Origin: Pontibacter actiniarum
GTDB lineage: Bacteria; Bacteroidota; Bacteroidia; Cytophagales; Hymenobacteraceae
Assembly (NCBI RefSeq): GCF_003585765.1
Contig: NZ_CP021235.1
Location: 3,782,001-3,846,000, forward strand
Reading direction: 5' to 3'
DNA: 64,000 nt
In this document: positions 27,032-35,064 of the stretch, in pieces
How positions within the stretch are numbered: the stretch's first letter is position 1
Layout of the letters: every line of letters starts with the position of its first letter
Notes under the pieces: generated by a model
What the model was told of the DNA's origin: nothing
Databases searched by the model: none
Seen by the model: the letters and a program-made list of their open reading frames with translations, nothing else
Position numbers and translations under genes: made by a program

Positions 27032-27832
27032 TTAACCTTTCATGGCTGACAGCATGTTACCGTACACTGTGTTCAGTGAGTGCAGGTTTTGCGTCAGACG
27101 GCTAACTTCCTGTTTGAACTGTTCTGTGTCTTTGCTGGCATCAGTCAGGTTTTCCATGGCCATGCTCAGGTTGCCGTAGAACTTGTTCATGGCTTTCAGG
27201 TGCGTGTTGGCATCCTGCAGTTCCATTTCGTAAACAGCGTTCAGGGCGCCCAGATTGCGGGTCATGCCTTGTACCTGGCTGTGGTACTCTTGTGCATCAG
27301 CAGCAGAAACAGCCATTTTAGCTATAGCATCGGCTGTGTTAGCGTATGCATGGTTGATTTTGTCCAGTTGGTCAGCCGCACCTCTTACACGCACTGTGTA
27401 CTCTTCCGTAGCGGCAGTTGCCTGGCTGATATCGGCCAGACCTGCAGCTGTATCGCTCAGGCGGTTCAGGCCAAGACCCAGTTGGTTGATGGTTTCAGGA
27501 GTGATGTCTGCGTTGCGCATCATTTCGTCCAGCTTGCCTGTTACAGACGGGCCTGCTGAAACTGCCGTGGCAGGTACAAGCGCCTCACCGGCGTACTCAT
27601 CCGAAAGCTGCGGATAAACTCTTGCCCAGTCTGGCTCAGCGTGCTGTGGCTGGAAAGCACTCAGGAAGAAGATAACGGCCTCTGTCAAAAGACCCACAAT
27701 CAACATAGTGTTTGCGCCTTCCCAGTGCTGGATCTTGAACAACGCACCCACGATTACGACGGCAGCACCGATACCATATATTTTCGGCATCAAAACGTCG
27801 AACAAGAAACTACGACCTTTAGCTTTGCTCAT
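27032..27832 (-). CDS. gldL: T9SS inner-membrane motor protein GldL (PorL)
   Basis: A 266-residue protein with two N-terminal membrane helices (about 17-35 and 42-60) and a cytoplasmic coiled-coil-like tail. Lys33 in LFKIQHWEG and the membrane-embedded Glu51 in LLTEAVIFFL match residues known in the family to be important for proton-driven motor function. GldL forms a pentamer around the GldM dimer and powers secretion and, in gliding species, movement. The tail shows repeated patterns such as MEL/MKAMNKFYGNL. Spacing to gldK and gldM (78 and 49 nt) fits one operon. Confidence 0.96.
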   Translation of the reverse strand: MSKAKGRSFLFDVLMPKIYGIGAAVVIVGALFKIQHWEGANTMLIVGLLTEAVIFFLSAFQPQHAEPDWARVYPQLSDEYAGEALVPATAVSAGPSVTGKLDEMMRNADITPETINQLGLGLNRLSDTAAGLADISQATAATEEYTVRVRGAADQLDKINHAYANTADAIAKMAVSAADAQEYHSQVQGMTRNLGALNAVYEMELQDANTHLKAMNKFYGNLSMAMENLTDASKDTEQFKQEVSRLTQNLHSLNTVYGNMLSAMKG

Positions 27833-27910
27833 TTTGTTTTCTAAATTAAGTAGTGAACGATTAATTAAGGATTAAGGGGGATTGGTGATTTTTTCTTATC
27901 AAGATACTAA

Positions 27911-28927
27911 TTAAAACTCTCTGCCTGATGAACGGCCAAGGTAAATCATGGCGTTACGGAAGCCAATGTAAGACCTGGCTGAGTCCTGGAACTCAAAGTT
28001 ACGCGTGCCAGTCTCCAGGAAGTACGCGATGTCTTTCCATGAACCGCCTCTTACTACTTTGCGTGGCTCGGCATCGTCGGTATACACCGGGTTCAAGTCC
28101 CATACAATCGGAACAGTAGCATCAGAATATGCATCCTCGCACCACTCAGACACGTTGCCTGCCATATCGTACAGGCCAAAGTCGTTCGGGAAATACTGTG
28201 CGACAGGGGCTGTATAGGTAAAGCCGTCACTGTAGTAGTCGCCGCGGCCCGGCTTAAAGTTTGCCAGCAAGCAGCCTTTGCCGTTGCGCAGGTAAGGCCC
28301 GCCCCAAGGGTAAACAGACATATCGCGTCCGCCTCTGGCAGCGTATTCCCACTCCGCCTCTGTCGGCAGTCGGAAGGCTGGCATTGGCGCCATTCCTTCT
28401 TCGGTGTTTGCCTGGTTTTTGTGCTTGGTGCGCCACTCGCTAAAGTACTTGGCAGCAAACCAGTCCACGCCTACCACCGGATAGTCGTCGAACGCCGGGT
28501 GAGAGAAGTAGTACTCCATCAGCGGGTCGCCCATGTGGTAGGTATAGTCTTTTACCCAAACGGTTGTATCAGGGTACAACTGCGTCATCACAAACTCCTC
28601 GCCGAGCACGTCAAGCGAGTCTTCCATCATCACGTTGATGAACTGACGGTATTCGTTATTTGTGATTTCGGTTTCGTCCATGTAGAAGCCACCAATAGTC
28701 ACTTGCTTATTCAGGTTGGCCATGGATGCTGCGATGTCTTGGTCAGCCTGGCCCATGTGGAAAGTACCTCCTGGGCAGGCCACCATGCCATACGGCACCT
28801 GCTGCGGATTGTACTCCGGTCGGTCCTCAGCACCAACAAGATCGCCTTGTGGTCCACGTCCCATTCCACAGCTTGCAAGCAGTACCACCGCCAATGCGAA
28901 GGAAGACAGCTTAAGTAGTTTGTTCAT
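27911..28927 (-). CDS. gldK: T9SS outer-ring lipoprotein GldK (PorK)
   Basis: A 338-residue lipoprotein with lipobox LLASC (Cys20). The body is a formylglycine-generating-enzyme/sulfatase-modifying-factor fold: MVACPGGTFHMGQADQD, ETEITNNEYRQFI, FRLPTEAEWEYAARGG, DMAGNVSEWCEDAY and VVRGGSWKD. In GldK/PorK this fold is structural and makes a periplasmic ring with GldN under the outer membrane. It is the first of the gldKLMN run and has an AT-rich upstream region with a -7 element. Confidence 0.96.
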   Translation of the reverse strand: MNKLLKLSSFALAVVLLASCGMGRGPQGDLVGAEDRPEYNPQQVPYGMVACPGGTFHMGQADQDIAASMANLNKQVTIGGFYMDETEITNNEYRQFINVMMEDSLDVLGEEFVMTQLYPDTTVWVKDYTYHMGDPLMEYYFSHPAFDDYPVVGVDWFAAKYFSEWRTKHKNQANTEEGMAPMPAFRLPTEAEWEYAARGGRDMSVYPWGGPYLRNGKGCLLANFKPGRGDYYSDGFTYTAPVAQYFPNDFGLYDMAGNVSEWCEDAYSDATVPIVWDLNPVYTDDAEPRKVVRGGSWKDIAYFLETGTRNFEFQDSARSYIGFRNAMIYLGRSSGREF

Positions 28928-28987
28928 GATGACTGTTAAAAAGTAAAATTTTCTGTAATGGATTTTAGTACACTTTTATGGGTGTAG

Positions 28988-28995
28988 CAAATATA
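28988..28995 (-). promoter_or_regulatory. -7 promoter element upstream of gldK
   Basis: The minus strand reads TATATTTG, a perfect TAnnTTTG match, about 60 nt before the gldK ATG. A TTG lies about 24 nt upstream, slightly too far for a standard -33 box. Its presence suggests gldKLMN can be transcribed independently of porP. Confidence 0.5.
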
Positions 28996-29157
28996 TGAGA
29001 ATTAGGAATAAATAAAAAACAATTCCCTACAACACCATTTTATTATTTTTTAACGGTGTAAGGAGCTGATTATTATAGGAGTAAATCAGATTTTTTTTCT
29101 GCACTATTTCCAGAAATGTCAACAGAACTGTTAAAACAGTTACAATTAGCTAACGCA

Positions 29158-30120
29158 TCATCTGGAAAAGTAGTATCGAGGGGTTCTCACTGGCGGCTTA
29201 AACCGGATCACCGGCTCGGCCAGTCGGTAACTCACCATTACCTCATGCGAGGTGGCCGCCTTGGCAGCCTCATCAAAGGTGGTTAAATCAAGTGCATACC
29301 CAACCCGCAGCGCATTGTCCTGAAACAGAGACACTCCCACAAGTGCACTAACAGCTTCTTCATGTCGATAATTCAATCCGACCCAATATTTTTCAAGATA
29401 AGTTGCGCGGCCGCCGGCATCAAACGAAAGCGTCTCCGTGTCGTGCTTCAGCAAAACGGTCGGCGTAAGGGTCAGGTCGGTTGTCAGGGGGAAGTGGTAG
29501 CCGGCTGTGGCGTAAACGTGATTTTCACCCAGCAGGGTGCCGGTTCCGGTGTTGGCGGAGTCGGCAAACGCATACTCCGCATGCAGCAGGTTGGTTACGC
29601 CGCCGCCCGCGTAAAAGGTCTCTGACTCGTACCACACGCCCGCGCCCAAATCGAACTTCGTGTCTGAGCTGTTATAAGGCACGCTCGGGTCATTGTCGTC
29701 GATGGCGCGGTACCGCTCCTTCTTGTAATTGTTCACATTGCCCTGCACTCCCAGGCCAAGCTTTCCGGTCTCGCCGATGTTGATGTGAAAGGAGTAGGAG
29801 AGCGCGGCCGACAGCACCGTGGTGTTGGCGATCTTATCCCGCATCAGGTTCAGGCCCACGCCTCCGTGCAGCAAGCGAACCGGCGTGTTGGCCGAGAGGA
29901 AAAACGTTCGCGGGGCACCGCCGTCGTCAAACGAAGCCTCATAGCCCAGCCACTGGTAGCGGTATATGGATAAGAACTCTGGCCGGTTGGTGATGCCGGC
30001 GTAGGCCGGGCTTATCTGCATGCCATTAAACCCATAGTGGGTAAACTGGGGCTGCTGCTGCGCCATGGCGAGCGGCGCTGCAAAGAGCACCAGCAGCAAT
30101 ACAGGTAGAAGCTTTTTCAT
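29158..30120 (-). CDS. T9SS outer-membrane protein of the PorP/SprF family
   Basis: About 320 residues from the ATG at 30120, which begins a signal peptide (MKKLLPVLLLVLFAAPLAMA). The frame extends to 30177, but this would overlap the -7 element at 30175-30182, so the shorter start is preferred. The start of the mature protein, QPQFTHYGFNGMQISPAYAGITN, is the PorP/SprF hallmark, followed by a beta-barrel pattern to the C-terminus (VMVSYRL). Family members are outer-membrane T9SS components that bind PorE/GldK-ring or act as SprB-type adhesin partners. The porP-gldK-L-M-N order equals porPKLMN of Porphyromonas. Confidence 0.93.
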   Translation of the reverse strand: MKKLLPVLLLVLFAAPLAMAQQQPQFTHYGFNGMQISPAYAGITNRPEFLSIYRYQWLGYEASFDDGGAPRTFFLSANTPVRLLHGGVGLNLMRDKIANTTVLSAALSYSFHINIGETGKLGLGVQGNVNNYKKERYRAIDDNDPSVPYNSSDTKFDLGAGVWYESETFYAGGGVTNLLHAEYAFADSANTGTGTLLGENHVYATAGYHFPLTTDLTLTPTVLLKHDTETLSFDAGGRATYLEKYWVGLNYRHEEAVSALVGVSLFQDNALRVGYALDLTTFDEAAKAATSHEVMVSYRLAEPVIRFKPPVRTPRYYFSR

Positions 30121-30174
30121 AGGCTGCGGCAAGAAGGCACGTTCAAGTATGGGCTGGTTGCACAATACGCTTTC

Positions 30175-30205
30175 CAAATATAGCTATTAAACACTAAAAC
30201 GCAAA
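30175..30205 (-). promoter_or_regulatory. Consensus Bacteroidota promoter for porP
   Basis: On the minus strand, TTTG (30202-30205), a 19-nt spacer and TATATTTG (30175-30182) match the -33/-7 consensus exactly. Predicted transcription starts near 30168 and leaves an untranslated leader of about 48 nt. The -33 box lies inside the hairpin that ends the upstream hemD unit. Confidence 0.75.
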
Positions 30206-30247
30206 TGCGGGCGCTATAGGGCACAGCGCTCGCGTTTGCGTTTTAGT
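30193..30247 (-). terminator. Terminator of hemD
   Basis: A 23-bp stem (30193-30215 with 30225-30247), fully paired if two G-U pairs are counted, with loop ATAGGGCAC. It begins about 38 nt after the hemD stop on the minus strand, and the distal arm ends in GCGTTTTAGTGTTTAAT. Confidence 0.8.
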
Positions 30248-30284
30248 AAGTATGGAAAACAGGGGTAAAAGTTGCGTTAGCAGC

Positions 30285-31088
30285 TTACTTTTTTGTTTCC
30301 TGCATTTGGTTCTGTATGTAAACCTCAATGGCTCCGGTCATGGACGGGGCATTCGGCATTGGCGCCTCAATGTCCAGCTCCAGGCCTGCATCGCGCACCG
30401 CCTTGGCCGTGGTGGGCCCGAAAGCCGCGATCCGGGTGTTATTCTGCTTGAAGTCCGGGAAGTTGATGAACAGCGAGTGAATGCCTGACGGGCTAAAGAA
30501 GGCCAGGCAGTCATAGGTCACGTCGTCCAGGTCCGAGAGGTCCGCCGCCACGGTTTTGTAGATGATGGCTTCGGTGTGCTTGATCTTGTTTGTCGCCAGG
30601 AAGCTCGGAATGTCGTCCTTGCGGATGTTGGAGCAAGGGAACAGGAACTTCTCGTTCTTGTGCTTCTTGATCACCTCAAACAGGTCCTTGGCCGTTTTCT
30701 CGCCCACAAACAGCTTACGCTTGCGCAGCGTGATGTACTTCTGCAGGTAGTACGCTGTCTGGTCGGAGATACAGAAGTACTTCATATCAGCCGGCATCTC
30801 AATCTTACTTTCCTGGCAGATGCGGAAGAAGTGGTCCACGGCGTTACGGCTCGTGAAGATCACGGCAGTATGCGCCAGAATATCTACTTTATCCTTGCGG
30901 AACTCCTTAAAAGGAACCGGCTCCACCTCAATAAACGCCCTGAAATCTACCTTGATATCATACTTCTCAGCTATAGACAAGTAGGGGGAGTTATCAGTAG
31001 TAGGCTGTGGTTGCGTAACCAGTATACTCTTAATCGGTAACTTGTGTCTTTCAGGGTTCGCAGAGCCCTTTGCTTTGCTTTCAGCCAT
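30285..31088 (-). CDS. hemD: Uroporphyrinogen-III synthase
   Basis: About 267 residues from the ATG at 31088 (MAESKAKG). The two-domain HemD fold is visible: SILVTQPQPTTDNSPYLSIAEKYDIKVDFRAFIEV, the hinge region TAVIFTSRNAVDHFF, and in the second half DCLAFFSPSGIHSLF and IAAFGPTTAKAVRDAGLEL. It closes hydroxymethylbilane to uroporphyrinogen III in haem synthesis. It lies about 66 nt downstream of a DUF4271 gene on the same strand, a pairing often seen in Bacteroidota. It is not part of the porP unit, being cut off by a terminator. Confidence 0.88.
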   Translation of the reverse strand: MAESKAKGSANPERHKLPIKSILVTQPQPTTDNSPYLSIAEKYDIKVDFRAFIEVEPVPFKEFRKDKVDILAHTAVIFTSRNAVDHFFRICQESKIEMPADMKYFCISDQTAYYLQKYITLRKRKLFVGEKTAKDLFEVIKKHKNEKFLFPCSNIRKDDIPSFLATNKIKHTEAIIYKTVAADLSDLDDVTYDCLAFFSPSGIHSLFINFPDFKQNNTRIAAFGPTTAKAVRDAGLELDIEAPMPNAPSMTGAIEVYIQNQMQETKK

Positions 31089-31154
31089 AGTAAATGATGC
31101 GGTTTTTATAAATTCGCCTGCTGCAATACCCACTGTAACCGCTCCTTTGTGTTT

Positions 31155-32330
31155 TTAAAAGTTAAAAACTATCAGTTTAAGCATAATGGCTAGCGGGATC
31201 ACTTCTGTGGCGCAAAGGTACGAAAATAAATGTAAATTAAGCACAGAGGCTTTCTTATTTACAGTATAATACACACGCAGTGTCGTGATAACCAACACCA
31301 ACGACACCGCCAGGCTCGAGATTAGCAGGATCTCCTCGGGCATCACGGCGTTCAGCGCCAGGTAGAGCAGCATCACCAGCGGCAGGAAGAGCCCCAGAAA
31401 TAGTAACGATCTTATAAACTCGCGATACTGCAGCTGCACCACCTGCTCCAGGCCGAAGATAAACGCCATCACCTTCAAAAAAACATATTTCAGGAGCACC
31501 ACGAGGAATATCAGCACCGTGTAAAAAATGATCTTGGTGGTGATGTCGGCCTCCGAAACTGGGAACAGCCGGTTAAACAGCTTAATGTGCTGCACATTGG
31601 TGTGGATGGCCGCAATCAGCAGGGCCAGCGAGAGGGAGAAGGCCAGCACAAACAGCACGTTGGAGGCGGCTCCCACAGACTTGGCCGTGGACAGCTCCGA
31701 CTGGGCACTGGTCCGCAGGAAGCCGTTCAGGTTGAACACGCCCTGGAAGTCCACCGGGTAGTTGATGCGCAGCAGGCCGTAAATAAGCCCGATGGCAAGT
31801 ATAAAGATAATGAAGGCGTTCTGGTTTACGTACTCCCGCACCTGTATGGAGAAAGGCCGCTGGTTGGCCTCCGGCGCGGCGCCCGATACCCGCGGCACAT
31901 TGCGAAAGGTGTTTACGTTGGGCTGCTGCACAGGGTGCCACACGGTAAAGAGGTACTTGCCCTCCACGGGCTCCATGCCCTTGCTGTACCGGGTTAGGTC
32001 CAGGGTGTAGTTGGCGGCGGAGTCGGCCTTAAAGATCAGCTGGTTGTTCAGGAACAGGCAGAGGTCCTTGGGGGCGGCAAAGGCAACAAGGAAGGGCTGG
32101 GCCTGCGTAACCGGCAGCCACTGGTGCAGCGCGTTATACTCCGTATGCACCCCTGCCACATAGGGCACCAGCTGGTCGGCCCCCTCGCGGTGCACCATCC
32201 AGTTGCTGGTGAGGGTGTTTTTCTGCTCCAGCGGCAATACCTGCCCCTGCACAGGCGCCACAAGCGCGCCCAGCCACACGAGGGTACATAGCAAAAGGGT
32301 GAGGCTATACTTTAGGAATGCTCTGTGCAC
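31155..32330 (-). CDS. DUF4271 membrane protein
   Basis: A 391-residue protein. A GTG start at 32330 precedes a signal-like segment (LTLLLCTLVWLGALVAP). An exported domain of about 130 residues follows, then about six membrane helices from residue 170 to the end (FIIFILAIGLIYGLL through IPLAIMLKLIVFNF), matching DUF4271. The function is unknown. Position next to hemD suggests a link to haem or envelope metabolism, but that is inference. It is divergent from nothing and follows the small gene at 32406 after 75 nt on the same strand. Confidence 0.75.
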   Translation of the reverse strand: MHRAFLKYSLTLLLCTLVWLGALVAPVQGQVLPLEQKNTLTSNWMVHREGADQLVPYVAGVHTEYNALHQWLPVTQAQPFLVAFAAPKDLCLFLNNQLIFKADSAANYTLDLTRYSKGMEPVEGKYLFTVWHPVQQPNVNTFRNVPRVSGAAPEANQRPFSIQVREYVNQNAFIIFILAIGLIYGLLRINYPVDFQGVFNLNGFLRTSAQSELSTAKSVGAASNVLFVLAFSLSLALLIAAIHTNVQHIKLFNRLFPVSEADITTKIIFYTVLIFLVVLLKYVFLKVMAFIFGLEQVVQLQYREFIRSLLFLGLFLPLVMLLYLALNAVMPEEILLISSLAVSLVLVITTLRVYYTVNKKASVLNLHLFSYLCATEVIPLAIMLKLIVFNF

Positions 32331-32405
32331 TTGGCAATCTGTAATTTCCTGCTCCCCCGGAAAGCGGGCAGTGCCTTTCGGGGCGCAGTCTGGTTAACGG
32401 AAATA

Positions 32406-32798
32406 TCAGGAGTGCAGCACGCCCTGCATCTGCAACATGTTAATATCGATCAGGTTCTCCTGCACAACAGTGTCCGGCACGAACACGAAGCGCTTGTCGT
32501 AGATCTGCCGGTCGATGTAGTAGCTCACCCAATACTCGTTGTTGATGTGGAAGATGGCCGGGTCGATGGGCTCCACCTGCACAAAGCTTCTGGCCTCCAC
32601 CCGCTCAAACATGTGCCGCAGCACAGAGGTCTTCACTTCGTTGCCCTCCACCGTGCCGTAGCCTTTGGAGGCCACCAGCACATTCTCGATCGGGAAGGGG
32701 TTGTTGTTGAGCAGGTACACATTCCAGTTGGCATCGCCGGTGGTGGCTATGGCCACAGCAATCCCCTCTACCGTCCCGAAATTAATATCCTTCTTCAT
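32406..32798 (-). CDS. Conserved hypothetical protein, 130 residues
   Basis: From the ATG at 32798 (MKKDINFGTVEGIAVAI) the protein is soluble, mixed alpha/beta, without a signal or membrane helices. I do not recognise a characterised family. It starts 17 nt inside the 3' end of lipB on the same strand, so translation is probably coupled to lipB. The context (phosphosugar isomerase, lipB, this gene) gives no clear job. Evidence that it is real: compact coding use, an overlapping start, and no competing frame. Confidence 0.7.
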   Translation of the reverse strand: MKKDINFGTVEGIAVAIATTGDANWNVYLLNNNPFPIENVLVASKGYGTVEGNEVKTSVLRHMFERVEARSFVQVEPIDPAIFHINNEYWVSYYIDRQIYDKRFVFVPDTVVQENLIDINMLQMQGVLHS

Positions 32799-33516
32799 GT
32801 GCAGCTGTCGTAATAGTGGCTTCAAACAATGCAGCCAGGTGCTTTAACAATTTCTCCTCCACTTCGGCCAGCGGCACTTCATGCCCCAGCTCTTTGGCCA
32901 GCGAAGTTACGGCTTTATCAGAAATCCCGCAGGGCACAATGTTATTAAAATAGTCGAGGTCGGTGTTGATGTTGAAGGCAAAGCCGTGCATGGTTACCCA
33001 GCGGCTGCACTTTACGCCCATGGCGCAGATCTTGCGCGGGTTGCGCTGCTCCTCATGGTCGAGCCACACCCCCGTCAGGCCCTGGATGCGCCCCGCCTGA
33101 ATGCCGTAGTCGGCCAGCGTCAGGATTATGGCCTCCTCCAGAAAGCGAAGGTACTTGTGTATATCGGTAAAGTAGTTTTCCAGGTCCAGAATGGGATAGC
33201 CCACAATCTGGCCCGGGCCGTGGTAAGTGATGTCGCCGCCGCGGTTGATTTTGTAGTAGGTAGCGCCTTTGGCCTCCAGCCCCGCCTCGTTCAGCAGCAG
33301 GTGGTCTTCGTGCCCGCTCTTGCCCAGCGTGTACACGTGGGGATGGTAGCAGAAAAGCAGGTAGTTCGGCGTCGGCACCTGCTCCCCCTCCGCTGCCTTG
33401 CGGTTTTGCACTTTCAGGTCCAGGATGGAGGTAAAAAGCTTGTCCTGGTAATCCCACGCTTCTTTGTAGTCGATCAGCCCCAGGTGCTCGAACTGTATTT
33501 CTGTATTTTTTTGCAC
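32782..33516 (-). CDS. lipB: Octanoyl-[acyl-carrier-protein]:protein N-octanoyltransferase
   Basis: A 244-residue LipB. NRGGDITYHGPGQIVGYPI (91-109) is the family signature. The catalytic Lys162 (RKICAMG) and Cys196 (IVPCGI) are 34 residues apart, as in E. coli LipB. It moves octanoate from acyl-ACP to lipoyl domains of 2-oxoacid dehydrogenases and the glycine cleavage H protein, for later sulfur insertion by LipA. It starts 1 nt after the phosphosugar isomerase stop and overlaps the next gene. Confidence 0.96.
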   Translation of the reverse strand: MQKNTEIQFEHLGLIDYKEAWDYQDKLFTSILDLKVQNRKAAEGEQVPTPNYLLFCYHPHVYTLGKSGHEDHLLLNEAGLEAKGATYYKINRGGDITYHGPGQIVGYPILDLENYFTDIHKYLRFLEEAIILTLADYGIQAGRIQGLTGVWLDHEEQRNPRKICAMGVKCSRWVTMHGFAFNINTDLDYFNNIVPCGISDKAVTSLAKELGHEVPLAEVEEKLLKHLAALFEATITTAAHEEGY

Positions 33517-33517
33517 G

Positions 33518-34513
33518 TTATACTTTAGATATTTCCCCTTTCAGGTAATTGATACTGTCAATCGTGTTTGGGTTTGCGCTGTTTAGCTCCGCCAGGTACA
33601 CCGACACCCAATCGGACAGGTGCACCAGGTAAAGCATCTGCTCCAGCAAGGTGGCCCCCACGGCCTCTACTTCCAGCACATCCTGCTTCTTCTGCTCAAG
33701 CACCTTTTTTGTCAGGTCCATGCGCAGCCTCACGCGGGGGTGGTCGTAGGAGGTTTTCATGGTAAGAACAACCGGCTGTCCGAATAGTTTCTCCGGGCAC
33801 TGCCACCCCTCCACCTCGTTGTGGTTCATCTCCGGCAGGGCGTTCACATGCGCCAGCTGCTTGGCGTTCTCGTTCAGCTGCTGCTGCAGGCGCAGGGCAA
33901 CCGGCTCAAACGCATCGCTGGCGTAAAGCACCGGCAGCTTGCCCTGGAAGGCGTTGGCCAGCGCACTGGCCTGCACTTTTATACTTCCGATCTGCTCCTC
34001 CAGCAGGTTTACACTCTGGCTCAGTTCCGTTTTAAAGGTATCGTCGAGCAGGCCGGCGTAGTACAGCAGGTACAGCTGCTGCACCAGAAAGTACCCCAGG
34101 CTGGCACGCGGTTGCCCCGAGCCGCCGGGCACTACAATGTGCGGCATGTTGTTCTCCTGCGCCATGCGCAAAAGCTCTCCGCCCGTGGTGATAAAGCCTA
34201 CGCTGGCCTCTGCCTCCATCGCCTCGCGTACCGCCGAGAGGGTTTCCTCGGTGTTCCCGGAGAAGGAGGTGGCGATGAACAGCGTATTTGGGCTAACAAA
34301 GGCCGGCAAGCTGTAGCCCTTGTTTACAATCACCGGCACCGATAGCTTGTCGGCTACGTAGGACTGAACAATGTTGCCGCCAACCCCGGAGCTGCCCATG
34401 CCTGCCAGCACTACGTTGGCGTAGGGAGGGCCGGCAAACGTAACTGTGGCACGCTCCCCGATTTCGATGGCGTGGCGCAGTTGCTGGATAAAGCCTTCAA
34501 CAAGTTGTTTCAT
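33518..34513 (-). CDS. Bifunctional phosphoglucose/phosphomannose isomerase-type SIS protein
   Basis: About 331 residues from the ATG at 34513 (MKQLVEGFIQQ); the open frame to 34591 would overlap the start of yraN and has no supporting features. Two SIS domains are present: the first has LAGMGSSGVGGNIVQSYV and IATSFSGNTEETLSAV, and the second ends WVSVYLAELNSANPNTIDSINYLK. This matches the archaeal-type bifunctional isomerase that interconverts glucose-6-P or mannose-6-P with fructose-6-P. It is first in a three-gene unit with lipB and a hypothetical. Confidence 0.88.
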   Translation of the reverse strand: MKQLVEGFIQQLRHAIEIGERATVTFAGPPYANVVLAGMGSSGVGGNIVQSYVADKLSVPVIVNKGYSLPAFVSPNTLFIATSFSGNTEETLSAVREAMEAEASVGFITTGGELLRMAQENNMPHIVVPGGSGQPRASLGYFLVQQLYLLYYAGLLDDTFKTELSQSVNLLEEQIGSIKVQASALANAFQGKLPVLYASDAFEPVALRLQQQLNENAKQLAHVNALPEMNHNEVEGWQCPEKLFGQPVVLTMKTSYDHPRVRLRMDLTKKVLEQKKQDVLEVEAVGATLLEQMLYLVHLSDWVSVYLAELNSANPNTIDSINYLKGEISKV

Positions 34514-34569
34514 AGTAACTGTCGTTAATAGCACGGCAGCCCTAACTGCCTGCAAAGTACAAGATTTAT

Positions 34570-34932
34570 ATGGCTTCTCAAATAAGCACACACCTCCGCA
34601 CCGGCCAGCTGGGCGAAAACCACGCCGCCACTTACCTGCGGAAGCAGGGTTATACTGTACTGCGACAGAACTACAGGTATAAACGCGCGGAGGTAGACAT
34701 CATTGCGCAGAAAGGTAACCTGCTGGTGTTTGCAGAGGTAAAGACGCGCGCTACTAATAAGTACGGCTACCCCGAGGAGGCGGTTAATGCCAAGAAGGAG
34801 GAGATGCTCTTAAGCGCGGCCGAGGCCTACATCCTGCAGCAGGAGTGGCAGCACGAGGTGCGGTTCGATATCATCGCGGTCACGCTTTCCTCGCCGCCGG
34901 CTATACACCACATAGAGGATGCCTTTCATTAG
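34570..34932 (+). CDS. YraN family (UPF0102) nuclease-fold protein
   Basis: A 120-residue YraN protein. GQLGENHAATYLRKQGYTVL is the family start, and AEVDIIAQKGNLLVFAEVKTR has the D-x(n)-E-x-K arrangement of restriction-endonuclease-like folds. The biological role is unresolved; a role in DNA uptake or recombination has been suggested for the family. It is divergent from the isomerase gene with 56 nt between the starts. Confidence 0.92.
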   Translation: MASQISTHLRTGQLGENHAATYLRKQGYTVLRQNYRYKRAEVDIIAQKGNLLVFAEVKTRATNKYGYPEEAVNAKKEEMLLSAAEAYILQQEWQHEVRFDIIAVTLSSPPAIHHIEDAFH

Positions 34933-35064
34933 GGGGTATGCCACCGGCACTTTCGGATAAACAGGCACGGTTCCAAAGAGCATGCGCCTGTCAGCAGATG
35001 CCCCAAAGCCGCAGCTGTAATACCTGAGCTAGATCCAGGTTGGGAGTAGCCGAGGCCTAGAGTC

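Noticed and set aside
34933-35064. Possible tRNA or small RNA between yraN and the MORN lipoprotein
   Set aside because: No acceptor or T-arm pattern and no strong fold; just a weak ACCTG/CAGGT pairing.
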